Numbered from the stretch's first letter, positions 21,430 through 33,134 are shown. The stretch is 64,000 nucleotides of DNA from Cryptomeria japonica (GCF_030272615.1 NC_081409.1:207559190-207623189); one strand, 5' to 3'. Made by a program: numbers and translations. The notes: generated by a model from the sequence alone, not told the origin.

Positions 21430-21990
21430 ATAAAAGTGCTCTATAATATTAAATTTTAAGAATAGATAACTTAATGAAAAATTATATATTTAATTTAAAG
21501 AAAATCCAAAATTGTAACCTTTTTCATATATATGTATATTTGTATGAAAATTCAAACACACAAATAAAATCTCTATAGAAATTATTATTTTAAAATCTAT
21601 GCTACATAGACGAAATTATCACAATTATGATTTATTAAACTTTATTTTACATATATTTAGTCACTTAGTACTAAATTTCCCAAATAAATCATTTCACGTC
21701 ATTTAAGATCACAATGTTGGCTTATACAATTAAATCATGTCAAGTGGAATGTACCACATGTAAATCATTTCCATATACATATCCCATTTATTATTATTTA
21801 TTATTTATAATGTACTTATTGTTCTTCCAATTTAGTATTTTTAAATTTCTCTAAGTGTCTAAAAGAAGGGTAGTTCAATGAATTAGTAACTCTTGAAACC
21901 TACTCTATAAAACAAGTCCTTAAATTCTTCCTTTGTTCTCTCCTTTCCACCCATATAACCAGCCATCATTTGCATATCAAACAATAATCC
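21430..21990 (-). pseudogene. O-methyltransferase last exon and downstream flank, copy A1
   Basis: From 21985 downwards the minus strand reads DMQMMAGYMGGKERTKEEFK then DLFYRVGFKSY, the C-terminal helices of plant small-molecule OMTs, followed by a degraded ELPFF tail. The WILHDW part is missing; LINE 2 begins right beside the break at about 21990. Flank 21430-21785 matches 32222-32560 in inverse orientation (for example GTGGTACATTCCACTTGACA), so the duplicated unit included sequence beyond the gene. Confidence 0.8.
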
Positions 21991-22039
21991 TAGCATACTC
22001 GATAGAAATATCCTGGTATTGATGGTTTTTTCCTTCAAG

Positions 22040-22680
22040 AAGTTAAGATCGCAGCTTGAATGTTAGCTACTACGTGTTGTGTGATTTGGCCAGATGGCCT
22101 GGTTTTTGCCTTAGAGCACGAAGTTGGTTGAGGAGGTGTTGTCACTCTCCTCTTGCCACGCTATCACTCCTAGATAGTTGATCATGGATCGGATCCCACT
22201 CAACAGTTGGTGTGGGTCCTCATGTCAATTGACAGTCATTCTTGTTGGGATCATTAATGTTTATTCTCCCAATGATGTTGTGGAACGATCTTATTTATGG
22301 TGATGCATAGTTGATTCATTGCCACCTAATACTTGGGTCATGTGCGGCAATTTTAATATGGTTGAATTGGCCTCTGATAAAGATGTTTTTGTGTCTTTTC
22401 GATGGACAACTAGTGAAAGAGAAGCCTGGTTTCACATGCGTAATAAATTGGGTCTTTTCAACCCGAACACTAGTCGTCATTCTCATAGTGTCTAGAACAC
22501 TTGGTGTAATTACAGAGTTGGCTCTGACGGGATTTTTAAGTGCTTTGATTGTGCCATGATCTCGGCTCAATCTTTTTTTTCTTTTGGGGAAAATCAAGCT
22601 CTTCTCATTTTACTCCTTGCTGAGGTCACCGTGTCAGATCATTTTCCCATCAAGTTCAGCATTGAATGGTAGTCAGGTTG
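22040..22680 (+). pseudogene. LINE 2 endonuclease domain, decayed
   Basis: Across shifting frames the motifs are FLQEVKIAA (about 22035), INVYSPNDVVERSYLW (about 22255), WVMCGNFNM (about 22335; the catalytic GDFN has become GNFN) and SDHFPIKF (about 22635). These are the ordered motifs of the L1 endonuclease. Loss of the Asp and many stops mean no activity. Confidence 0.75.
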
Positions 22681-23239
22681 TATGTGTCCTTCCAAAATGC
22701 ATTTTTTCTCAATACTTCCTTGTTGAATCATCCACCCATGTTGGCCCATATCCAATGGTTCTGGAATCTTGAAAGTCATCCTTCTCAACCTACTGGTTGG
22801 ATTACATGGTGGAATGATGATATCCAATGCACAGTGTGATTCCTCCACATCTATGGCAAATAGCTAGCCTTGTATCGCAAGTGGTCCTATGAGGCTACAA
22901 CCAAAGATTTTTGTGCTACCACTGAATCTTTGGCAGCCAACCCTTTTAGCCCCAATTTGCAGGTTAGGGTTGCCCAGCTTCGAAATCAAAAATAGGTAGC
23001 AGATAGCCATGTTTCTCAAGGTACCTAGATTAAAGCCAGGCTACATTGGCTCAAGGTGGGTGATCGTGCCTCTAAAGAGATCTTTTTAGCTCTTAGAGAT
23101 CATCATTCATCCCCTGGCATAAACAAGATTAAAGATGGTCAATTGGTACTCTCAGAGTTGTCAAATATTCGCTAGGCCTTTGTCAGACATTATGAGAAGG
23201 TGTTCACATCATAGGAAAATTCCCCTGAGCGTGAGCAAG

Positions 23240-24181
23240 CCTTGCAGGAGTGCCTTAATGTTTCTCCTTCTCAGTTCTCTGATGCCCAAAGGAATTTTAA
23301 TGATCATCTTTTCACTATTGCAAACCTAAAAGAGGTTATTTTTTCTATGGCTGATGACAAAGCCCCTGGCTACGATGGCTTCCCTTGTGAATTTTACAAG
23401 GTTTTGTGGCCTTGTGTTGGCTCCAACCTGCACAAGGCCTACTTGGAGGCTTTTCACTCTCATACTCTGGGGCAAATTATTATCAAAGGGAATATTAAAT
23501 TCATACCCAAAGTTGGTGACCCTGAGGATATTCGTAACTAGCGACCCATAACCTTGCTCAATGTTTCCTACAATATTATCGCCAAAGCCTTAGCTCTTAA
23601 AATAAAAAATCTCCTTCTGCAAGGTGTTCATCCAAAGCAGACTAGTTTTATCAAGTCTAGGTTTATCTTGGACAATTTGTCATTGCAACTTGGGAAGCAA
23701 TGGAGTGGGCTCGACGCTCTTTGCAGAAAGCCATTTTGTCAAAATTGACATTGCCAAAGCTTATCATCGCATTGAATGGCTCTTTATTCTTGCGATGCTC
23801 AAGGCTTTAGGGTTTGAACCTTATTTTATTCAGTCTATGCAAATGCTCTTTAGGGATGCTCCTACTTGCATCACTATTAATGAGCGCCAATCCTTAATTT
23901 TTGGCATTTTCAAGTCTATTCACCAAGGTTTTCCTTTAGCCCCTTCGTTGTATGTGCTTTCCACTAAAGGGTTTTGGTATTTACTTGTTGTTGCAATTTC
24001 GCTTGGGTGCATCAGGGGAATATCCCTGCTTGAGTCACCTTCTTATCTTGACGATGGTCGCTTTGTTGATGATTCATTTCTTACCCTCATTGAAGAGGAA
24101 AACAATGTTAAAGAAGCTTTCCATTGTCTTGACATCTTCTGTTTGGCATCTAGATTGACAATTCAATGGCACAAAACCTAG
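23240..24181 (+). pseudogene. LINE 2 reverse transcriptase, decayed
   Basis: MADDKAPGYDGFPCEFYKVL opens the domain. IKFIPKVGDPEDIRN follows, then a TAG and RPITLLNVSYNIIAK. Next come HPKQTSFIKSRFILDN, DIAKAYHRIEW and the FVDD box at 24062-24073. Unlike the first LINE, this copy keeps the RPITLLN fingers segment. Frame changes near 23550, 23740 and after 24180 break the reading. Confidence 0.88.
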
Positions 24182-26400
24182 TGTTATAGGGAATCCTATC
24201 TTCCTGACCCACCTTGGATTCTTCGGTATGGCTGGAAATGGATCCAGCATGGGGAGATCTTTTGGTTCTTGGGAATTCCTTTTTATTTTCAAAGGTTTGT
24301 TGTTGCCCTCTAGAATTATGTGATTTCCATAATCAAAAAGAAGCTTTCTTACTAGATAACCAAACCTCTCTCTTTAGCTAGTAAATTCTATATTTACTCT
24401 AAATTTCTTGTTGCTACGCATGTTTATTACTCTTCTTGTTGGGCCCCTTCCAAGGCCTCCTATAGAAAGCTTGAGAAGCTTTTACATGATTTTTTATGGG
24501 TTAATAGAGTTGAACATCATAATTTTCATAGAGTCGCCTTTGTTGTCTCCCACGTGAATCTAGAGGGCTTCGCCTCTTGTCTACCTAGAAGCAAGGCATC
24601 GCCATGTGTGCCAAATGGGTCCTCGAAACCATTTCTGGCAGCAAGGTCTAGAAGATTCTTCTTCGACATTGTAATTTTTTAAGGCACCCAGTCAATAGAC
24701 TGGCCTGGAAGGGGATTGGCTTACAAACCCTTCTAGTTATGAAATATTTTATGTAGATCCAGGGTACTTTTGTTGCCAAAAGCATTTGGTGGGCTTGGGA
24801 GGTTATTAAGCCATGGCTCCACTAGGATGGCTTGGATTTCAGGGACAGTCTCACTTTCAACCATCGCAATATTTGGTGGTTGCCCCTCATTCAGGTCTAG
24901 GGGCTTCCTCTGGCCCGTGTTCCTAGAGGTCATGCTCTGTGTTTTCACAAACACAACTTTTTTACTCCTTGAGATATCTATTCTTGTGCCACTATGAGTC
25001 TTCGCACTTGGGAAGATCTGCAGATCTAGTTTCGCCTCACTCAATGAGATCGATAAATGTTTGAGCTTGTTGTCTCTGCTTTGCCTCTGAATATGATGCA
25101 TAAGATCAACATTCACTTGATGAGGCCCTGGTAGAAAGATTGGCAATGGTTCCCCAACACCTCCTTTTGTAATTACAAACCCAAGTTGGTTTACCACTGG
25201 TTGGTTTCTCTCTTGCCTATGGTTTCCACCTTGAATCTTCTGTGGCACTTGTATTCCTCTCAGAGCACATGGCATCACATATTTCTTACTCTCTGGTCTA
25301 CCATTGCCAAACCCAAAGTGGCTCATTTTTCCTGATGTATTCTTTTTCAAGGCTTGCGTTTGGGTTCTTGTCTCCGGCATCTGAGGGTGCTAAACCCTCG
25401 TTGTCCTTTTTGTGGACAACCTGAGACCTTGATGCATCTCTCCTAGTCTTTCAAAAGGGCTCAACAGTTGTGGGTTTGGATTCATGATTTTTTCCAGCCT
25501 TTCCAACCTGAACCCTTCTCCCGGCATATGATTTTACTGGGAGATTCCCTGAGGCTTCCTTTCAAATTCACACAGATGTGGCATTCTTTCAGGATGGAAA
25601 TCCTTTTCAGTTTGTGGAAAGTTGGAAATGTTGTACTTTTTTCTCACAGGTCTCTTGATATATATATTTTTCTGTATGATAAAGATTGCATATGTAATAA
25701 TGCACGATGTCACAGATTCAAGCGCAAGTGAATAAAGTGGCTCTTGAGGTAGCCCACTTCCAGGTGCTTCCTGATCATTGGGGTAATGCCTCTTGTATGG
25801 TTTCTAGAATTTTGTTGGACCCCTTGCCTCTGGTGATCGTTATCTAGCTCGTGGTAATTGGCATGGTCATAGTTCTTCTACCAATGGTTCTCGTATGCCG
25901 CATTCTCAGGCTCCCCGTCGCCACTCTAGCACAGGGAGATATTTTTAGCATTGCTACTCGGCCTCTCCTCCTCAGGATGGCCTACGAGCAGCAACGTTTC
26001 TTCGGGACTATTGGTTCTAGTTGGCCAGATTTTGGGGGTACTAGTACCTCTAAAGGGTTCCCCTAGCTTTCTCTAGTGATTTATCCTAGAAGAAAGGATA
26101 AGGAAGATGATGAAGTTGTTGAGGATGGGTGGCCTCTTCCGGAGTCCCCTTGACCCTATTGATGTATGGGGTAAGAAGGATGGCATGAATTTGCCTCCTC
26201 CTTCTTCTGCCACTACTCTAGCCGCTTAGGCTTTTTTCTGATGCTTCTAGTTCTTCGGGCTATGCCCGTGTTTTGTTAAGTTATTTTGGTATTTTCGGGC
26301 TCGACCTAAGTGACTTTCGGGGAGTGATTTTTTCCCTCGTGCCCTTTTTTTGTGAATAGTGTAATTTTATTATATACTTTAATGGAAGTGCCTATTCATC
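24182..26400 (+). pseudogene. LINE 2 C-terminal region with zf-RVT-like motif
   Basis: Thumb-like segments (FWFLGIPFYFQRF, LASKFYIYSKFLVATHVYY, KLEKLLHDFLWVNRVE) are followed near 25390-25500 by NPRCPFCGQPETLMHL and RAQQLWVWIHDFF, the zinc-binding zf-RVT pattern. The last kilobase is Ser/Pro-rich in several frames without a recognisable RNase H. Confidence 0.7.
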
Positions 26401-26409
26401 AAAACAAAA

Positions 26410-26690
26410 ATACCTTCATTAATATTGCATGTACTAAATGAATTTTCTCAAACATATTGCCCTCCACATGTTCTACTCCTATAATTTTAAATCTCTATGA
26501 AAAATAAAAACACAAAAATCTACTAATATTAATATTGAAATTACCATCTTTTTAATCTATTAAAAATGAACTTCATTAGTTACATATACTCGACTAAAAC
26601 TTTTTTTTTCTGAAATTCACAAAGCTCTACTAACCTCAAAATATAAGAAAGTATATATATTCTAATTATCAATCATTACGATGTGCTCAA
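26410..26690 (-). repeat. OMT-intron-like module, copy A1 (right of LINE 2)
   Basis: This matches 20970-21300 directly and 29740-30010 in inverse orientation (CATATTGCCCTCCACATG, TGAAATTACCATCTTTTTAA, CTCTACTAACCT). It is the intron portion of the OMT copy whose exon lies at 21830-21985, now 4.4 kb away because of the LINE. Confidence 0.75.
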
Positions 26691-26719
26691 TAGGGTAGAT
26701 TGCAAATTTTGTGAGGATT

Positions 26720-27030
26720 TTCAGTCTTGAACCTCCTCCTTCAAGTACAATATTGAAAAAGGTAAATGAATAATGTGTTCTCGAGTGATTTTCATGTCAT
26801 TTTCATTTTGTGACATCTCCAGAAGTATGTCAACCAAGTTCTTAGTATGGTCTTTCAGGTCTTGGTTTGCCCTGTGCCTGCGCTCTTCTATGTGTTCTTC
26901 AAAGAAATTGTGGGTCTTCTTTATCTTCCCCTTCGCACAACAAAAATCAATCAATCCATGCAATGGAAGGAATCAAGTCTCCAATGTTGAAAGCTGCATT
27001 CACACTTGTGACCAAATCATCATCTTAAGA
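26720..27030 (-). pseudogene. Cytochrome P450 fragment (CYP71-clan-like)
   Basis: On the minus strand from about 27025: SVNAAFNIGDLIPSIAWIDF, then after a frameshift near 26935 KIKKTHNFFEEHIEERRH, NLVDILLEMSQNENDMKITR and EHI. This is the F-G region through the start of the I helix of plant CYP71-clan P450s (pattern FNIGDFIPxLxWLDLQG, then DILLxM, then ITREHIKA). The I-helix AGTDT motif, the ExxR region and the heme-binding Cys region are absent, so only an interior exon piece remains. It adjoins OMT sequence, but whether the genes were neighbours or were joined by transposition is unknown. Confidence 0.82.
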
Positions 27031-27049
27031 AAATTTACAATATATGATG

Positions 27050-28420
27050 AGATTAGAGATGGTATAAGTCAAGATGAAAAAAAAATCTTCCGTTTACAAA
27101 TTTAGATGACAATTATTTAAATGAGGAAGAAACAATGCATGCCAATCCTCTTTTCTGCATGTCAATCCTTTGGATGCAAAGATGCATAGGTTTGGATGAC
27201 TAGTTAGATTGATGTTTTTAATGTTTCTTTGTAGTCGATTTGTTTGGTTTGATTTAAGTTCTAATGTTTTATTATTGGAATAGGGTTTGGATTCCTTTCA
27301 AAAATACTTAAGATACATCACTTTTATGAAAATTTAAATAAAATAAATAAATATAAGTAAAATATAAAAGAAAAGGAAATATGAGAAAGTATTATGATAT
27401 ATGTGGAAGATATACATCAGCCAACACTGATGGATATGTGACTTGCAACATGGCATCCATTAGGAGGTCATATTTTTGTGCTCAATCCAACCATGTACAT
27501 TTATATATAAATAATGCTTCTCTTGAAACTTGGATTTCTTTAATTGAGCCATAAATCCCTTGAGGATAGGTAAATTTTTTGGGACTTGGAGAGGAGAAGA
27601 AGGTTGTCACATAAAGAAGTAAAGGTCTATAATTAAATTTCTAGGTACCTGTACTATTTAATGTCATACTATAGGTATTTTCTTTGCTAAAGGCACTAGT
27701 TTCCTTAGGTTTTACACATTTATTTAACATATTGATAGAAAATAAGTTTTCCATTTCTTTTAACTACTACAATCTATTATAGGTATTTTTAGTTGCCTAA
27801 CTAAACCCTATACACTATGATTGAATCTATTCACTTATTTAATGTTTGTTCATACAAATCAAATGATTTATCTTGGTTGAACAAATTTTATGTCACTATA
27901 ATAGGTTTTCCATCTTTTTCTTTATTCTTTTACCTAGTTTAAATGGTTCACTTGGCAATGGTTGTGCTAGTATAAACTAGTTATATTCAAATGATATATA
28001 CCCTTTTATTTTGCTACTAAAAACTAATTCTTTCACATTTCTCTTCAATTTTTTATAATAAAAAAATGCATATGAAACGAATGAACAAAAGATAGTTTTA
28101 TCCTCTTATTATGCAACTATGATTTCTTTTGTTGTATAAAGAAATGAATATGAGGAAATAATTCGAGGGTTGATGAAATTGGCTAATATTAGGAAAAATT
28201 CTCTCCCACAAGTTCTTTAATTTCCACATTAGATACTTGGAACATTTGTAGATTTTAACATATGAAAAATTTTATGTGCCTTATGATTGCCATAAGTGAT
28301 TTCCAACATTACATGAATGTAACTACATTTTGAAATATTCATTAAATTTAAGAAGCAATTTAAGTTACTATCTAAGCTCTCGATGTTTTAAGAATATGTT
28401 ATTTGTAATAATCCTAAGAA
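27050..28420. other. AT-rich spacer without genes
   Basis: No coding or RNA signal was seen; only short AT-rich ORFs. Confidence 0.5.
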
Positions 28421-28428
28421 ATCTTAGG

Positions 28429-28640
28429 GTTCTATTAAAAGATTTTCCATGTTTTGTTGATGATATGTATATATTATAAATTCTCCATTCTATTGTAACC
28501 TATTTAAATCTAGCTTGTAATGAAACTCTATTTTTATGATTATTGATTGTGTTTATATATTTTAATGGTTTTGGTTAATCATTATTATGGAACAATCTAA
28601 GATATAATATCTAGTTAGAATGAGTGAGATGCTATCTTAG
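28429..28640 (+). repeat. Copia-type LTR fragment (mate of 8486-8693)
   Basis: Same order of blocks as the fragment near 8.5 kb. No primer site or coding region adjoins it, so it is an isolated LTR piece. Confidence 0.6.
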
Positions 28641-28699
28641 TGAATATAACAAAGATAATAACTCTGTCTAAATCATGCTAAGAGACTAGCGAGTGAAAT

Positions 28700-29440
28700 A
28701 ATTTATTTTGTTAAAACTTTGGCACTATTTATAGTTATATATTTAAAATAAGTAAACAATTTCTTAAAATTGTAGATACAAAATATCTTAAATGCATCTC
28801 ACCAAATAATTATTTGTTTTCAAAAAAAATGACACTATTGTTACAGTTATATATTTGCAATGAATAAATAATTTATTGAAACTATAAATAAAAACATCTT
28901 GAACACATCTATGTAAAAAGTACTAAGCATCAAAATATATTTCATTGGGTATTTTATATACATGTGCATTAAAGATCAGTTATGTTTGATTACAAAGAAA
29001 ATAACTCACATAAGCTAAAACAATTTGACTAAGTATAAAAAGAAATAAAATTAGAGTAGAGTTAAAATAAGTTCTTTTTAAGTTAGAGTTTAAATTGAAA
29101 TATTTTTCTATATTAATAAATTAATTAAAAAGTAAAATAAAATAATATTTTTTTAATCAATTTAGAAGTTTAAATTAATAAATATCTTATTTAAAATAGT
29201 TAAATGTATGAAATAAAAATATATATTTTATGTTCATTTCATCTTCTCAAAATTATAACAAAAAAAATCATTTAAACAAATTGAAAAAAAATTACTTATT
29301 TTAATAAATAGAATAAATATAAAACAATTGAAATAGTTTATTTTTATAAAACTTTGATAATATTGTTATGATTGTACATAATGATATGGACTAAATAATT
29401 TATTAAAATTATAGATAAAAGATATGTAAATATACTCATA
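28700..29440. repeat. Imperfect ~115-bp repeats (two tandem copies and one displaced copy)
   Basis: Copies near 28715-28805, 28830-28920 and 29350-29440 share a GACACTATT/GATAATATT start, GTTATATATTT, AATAATTTATT-AAA-TATAGATA and an ATCTT-AA-CATCT end. AT-rich and non-coding. Confidence 0.6.
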
Positions 29441-29609
29441 TCTTTTAAATAAATATATAAATTACAATATTATATGTATACTAATCTATAATAAAATAAA
29501 CAATCGCCTTTTAAAATTGGTAAACAGTTTACTTCTAACTAGTACTCATGTTCACTTCAAATAGTTCAGTATTGCTCCCATACATGGTCAGTAAAAAATC
29601 CTTATCTCT

Positions 29610-30395
29610 AAACTTCACAGATTCTAGTAGTAACTTGTATGTAATTAAAATTTTCTAATTTAAAATAATATTTACTTATAAATATGCAGGTCTATAAAAT
29701 TATATGATTGAGAATTAGAATATAAATAGTTTCTTTTATTTTGAGGTTAGGTTAGCTTTGCGAATTTTAGCAATCAAGACAACTCACTTTAAATGCTTTG
29801 AAAAAAAATAATTTTAGTTGACTATATGTAGCTAATGAAGTTCATTTTTAATAGATTAAAAAAAAGGTAATTTCAATATTAATATAAATTGACTTTTGTG
29901 TTTTTATTTCTTATAGAGATTTAAAATTGTAGGAGTAGAGCATGTAGAGCATGTAGAGGGCAATATGTTTTAACAAATTCTTTAAGCATATGCAATACTT
30001 ATGAAGGTATTTTTATTAAAATTAAATGATGGTCTAATAGTATATCTTATTGTTTCTTTATAGTGGATTTTACATAACTGGGATGGTGAACAATGTATAA
30101 AAATCTTTAAAAAGTGTTATGAAGCAATTTACCAAAGGATGGGAAGGTTTTAATTGTTGATGCAGTTATTAACAAAAAGGAAGGAAGCAAGAAGAAAGTG
30201 GAATTTTTGTTTGATATGCAGATGATGGTTGGTTGCATGGGTGGAAAGGAGAGAATAGTGGAAGAATTTAAGGACCTGTTTTATAGAGCAGTTTCAAGAG
30301 TTACAAAATCATTGAATTACCTTTCCATCAGATACTTATATAAATTTCAAAATAATAAATGGGAAGAACAATAAGAAAATAATAAGCATTATTGT
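29610..30395 (+). pseudogene. O-methyltransferase 3' module, copy B (best preserved)
   Basis: An intron-like block (29610-30062) ends in TTTCTTTATAG. The exon starts at 30063 with WILHNWDGEQCIKIFKKCYE. After a 1-2 nt insertion it continues KDGKVLIVDAVINKKEGSKK, then VEFLFDMQMMVGCMGGKERI and VEEFKDLFYRA. A 1-nt loss then shifts the frame before ELPFHQIL and a TAA. This is the C-terminal catalytic-domain exon of a COMT-like, AdoMet-dependent small-molecule O-methyltransferase. Two frameshifts and the lack of upstream exons make it a pseudogene. The downstream flank is cut at about 30395 by the following insert and resumes at about 32220. Confidence 0.86.
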
Positions 30396-32218
30396 ATGGA
30401 TTGATACTTGCTAAGTAGCTGGGTTATTCAAAAATTCATATTGAAGGGGATTCTTCTATCATTGTTAATGCTTGTAAACATAGGAAGTCATTCAATTGGC
30501 ACATTAACTATATTCTCGTCCAATTTTGGACCCTCTTGGATTCATTTGAAGAGTTTCACTTGTCACATATGTACAAAGAAGGGAACAAGCTAGCAGATAG
30601 ACTAACAAACTTGGGATGTGATGGCATAGAGGTCGACTCATTTAAAGATGACAGAGTTTTACAAATTTTCCCTCATTTAGAAGACATTGTGAAAGATGAG
30701 TTGATTATGGAAAATGGAGAAGGCATTCATTAAAAGAGAAATCATTACATTCTAAACCAATTTGCACTCAATTAAATTTACACAAGTTGGAGTTGATGCG
30801 GATCTTATTCCTCCTCAACATATCCTATTGTTGCATGTGTGAGTGGTTAATAATAAGATGATTGGCGGCTAAGACATGGAAATCTTTGCACGACTCTTAT
30901 CATTGGCACATGCAAAGGCAGGGCTTTGGGTTGTTCAAACTCGGGAAAATCTTCAAATGTACATGTTTTTTGCTAACTTTTCTTTGTTGTGCAGGTATTT
31001 ATTAGCTTCGTACTAAAAAACATAGGTGGATGGTCTGACCCTCCAAGTACTTAGCCTTCATCACTTAAATAAAAGGCATCCTTCAAGATTCTCGCATAAG
31101 CATAAAGGTTTTGCAGTGGGTTCAAATTTCAAGCTTGGTTCGAATGCAACAGTGAACGTCATCGCCAAATGAAGGGGAAAGGCAGAGTCATACTATGTAT
31201 TCAACTTGTAGAAGGGAGCACATGGAATACATGTCGCATAACTATAGAGTTTACATTTTAGTGGTAGAGTGGAAGTGGTTATTCACAAAGCACATTTCAA
31301 ATGAGCACCTTGGTCAAGTCTTCTACATTCATAGTTACCAGGTCAGAAAGAGTATTAAAAGGTTAATTGGAGAAGAAATTTTGTTTCCTCAAGCAAGAAG
31401 GCTTATCTTTCCATCCCAATTGGTTTCAATATTTGTGTCTAATGATTTAGATTTACTCAATGCCTTTCATTGTTGGAGATCATAGATGGCAAGGTTGTTA
31501 GGGAATTTTTTCTTCCGGATAATAAACTTCTCCTTGTAGTTCAAAAATACGATCTCTGGGAAGGCCAAGCGCACATTTGTGGTCTTTTCCTATGACACTT
31601 CCTCCTCAACAGGAATGCTTACTTGTCAATTTATGGTAACATCAAGCATATGCTTGAGATGCAGAGTTTTACATACATTCAGCGCGCATTGGATAGACAC
31701 CGGGGAGTGATTGGGCAAGAAATGACAGATATGGTTAAGAAGAAGGTAAATGCACTACTCATCTTATTGAGTGTTCATCATGCTGATGTCCTAGATCATC
31801 CCCATCGGCCTCCAGTTCTTTAGGGTACTCAAAATCAGAGCAATTCACGATTCACGGTGCTAGACCTCAACATTCCACCAGAGATTGCAGTACTTCTCAT
31901 ATGTCATTTGTTGGTGTAAGGGGTTTGATTCAAGAACAGCAGGATGAAAATGAAATGAACCTAGAAGGAATGGAGGAATAGACTATGCATAGGCTTTGTT
32001 TTTGTATTATTCTCAATTTTGTAATCCTCTGAATAGAAATATAATAGTTGGTGATAGAAGATGTTAATAGGTAGTAATCTTAGAATTAGGGGTTCTTTAT
32101 CTTTGCTGATGATAGTTGTAATTAAATTAAATTCTGGCTGATAAGAGTTATTTTGCAATTTCAAAACTTATTATTAATATATATCAGGCTTAATGCCTTT
32201 TGCTGAAAAATAAATAAA
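30395..32218 (+). mobile_element. 5'-truncated retroelement insert with an RNase H domain
   Basis: The insert interrupts OMT copy B: flanks on both sides match the uninterrupted copy at 21.7-21.9 kb. It ends in an A-rich AAAAATAAATAAATA tail at about 32205-32219, as in non-LTR retroposition. Near its left end lies an RNase H-like domain; about 1.45 kb of mostly non-coding sequence with short frames (for example 31195-31485) follows. A possible short target repeat TATGG is present on both sides. Confidence 0.7.
30405..30733 (+). pseudogene. RNase H-like domain (RVT_3 type) of the insert
   Basis: The frame gives LGYSKIHIEGDSSIIVNACK, then HLSHMYKEGNKLADRLTNLG and CDGIEVDSF, ending at 30731-30733. 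Two acidic motifs (EGDS and NKLAD) are intact and spaced as in plant RNase H-like domains of LINEs. A TAG at about 30417 precedes LGYSK. The N-terminal DGS strand is missing, consistent with 5' truncation. Confidence 0.78.
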
Positions 32219-32221
32219 TAT

Positions 32222-32565
32222 GGTAAAGCTTTACATGTATGTGGTACATTCCACTTGACATGATTTAACTGCATAAGTCAACATTGTGACCTTGAATGAT
32301 GTGAAATGAGTTATTTGGTAATTTTAGTACTAAGTGATTGAATACATGCAGAATAAAGTTTAAAAATTAATAATTGTGAGAATTTCACCTTTGTAGCATA
32401 AATTTTTAAAATAATAATTTGTGTAAAGATTTTATTTGTGTGTTTTAATTTTCAAGGATGTACATAAGGGAAGGTTCTAATGTTGGATTTGTTTTATATT
32501 AAACATACAATTTTTCTTTAAGTTGTCTATTTTCAAAATTTATGAAGATTTAGTCCCTCTTATAT
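32222..32565 (+). repeat. Downstream flank of OMT copy B
   Basis: Inverse match to 21430-21785 (TGTGGTACATTCCACTTGAC, ATGTGAAATGAGTTATTTGG, TTTAGTACTAAGTGA). It shows that copies A1 and B derive from one duplicated unit of at least about 1.3 kb. Confidence 0.8.
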
Positions 32566-33134
32566 AATTTTTGCATCATACAATAGGACTACCAAATACA
32601 ACTTTATAAATATAGATATGAAAAAAAATTGTTACAATCTCATCAACAATGTTTTTACTATAAAAATTTCACTTACATTTCCTATAAAAAAGAATCCGAT
32701 TAGCTTTTTCAATCAAACCTATAGGGTAGAACTAGTGTGTTGAAATGTTTTCAAATTGTATTTTTTTAATTTGACTTTGTGCAATCTACTGAATTTTTTA
32801 GAATGAAACAAATAAAACATCAATTGTAAAAAAAATAAGATTTTCATTACAAACTAAATATTTTTTTTATTTCAATATTGATGGAGGAGCATCTAAGAGG
32901 TCATGCAATCTAGCATCACCCATAAATAGGCTAGCATGCAATTTTTTATTACGCACATTGATTTGTCTTTCTTTATTGTTCTTTGTGTGCACATTTTATT
33001 GATATACATATGTTTTACTTTATTTAGAGAGTTTAGGAAGGTTTCTCAACCACATTAACTTATGAATTTTATTACATGACTTATTTGATGCATTCATATA
33101 AATTATTAAATGCAAAATCTTTTCAGGAATAAAT
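32565..33134. other. AT-rich spacer without genes
   Basis: No gene, repeat mate or RNA signal was recognised. Confidence 0.5.

Larger units (their letters stand above)
21995..26410 (+). mobile_element. Second LINE, 5'-truncated, inserted in an OMT pseudogene
   Basis: Endonuclease remnants (INVYSPND, SDHFPIKFSIEW), an RT with FVDD, a zf-RVT-like region and a 3' end with an A-rich tail (CATCAAAACAAAAATACC, 26398-26415) appear in order on the plus strand. Left and right flanks both match parts of one OMT module, so the LINE separates them. About 170 bp of the target is missing at the junction compared with the copy at 29.6-30.4 kb. There is no ORF1 and no clear RNase H. Confidence 0.85.

Noticed and set aside
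24733-25380. Minus-strand 215-codon ORF in LINE 2
   Set aside because: Longest frame in the area, but it lies antisense to the LINE C-terminal region and has no recognised motif. Chance opening in degenerate sequence is more likely, though a captured gene cannot be wholly excluded.
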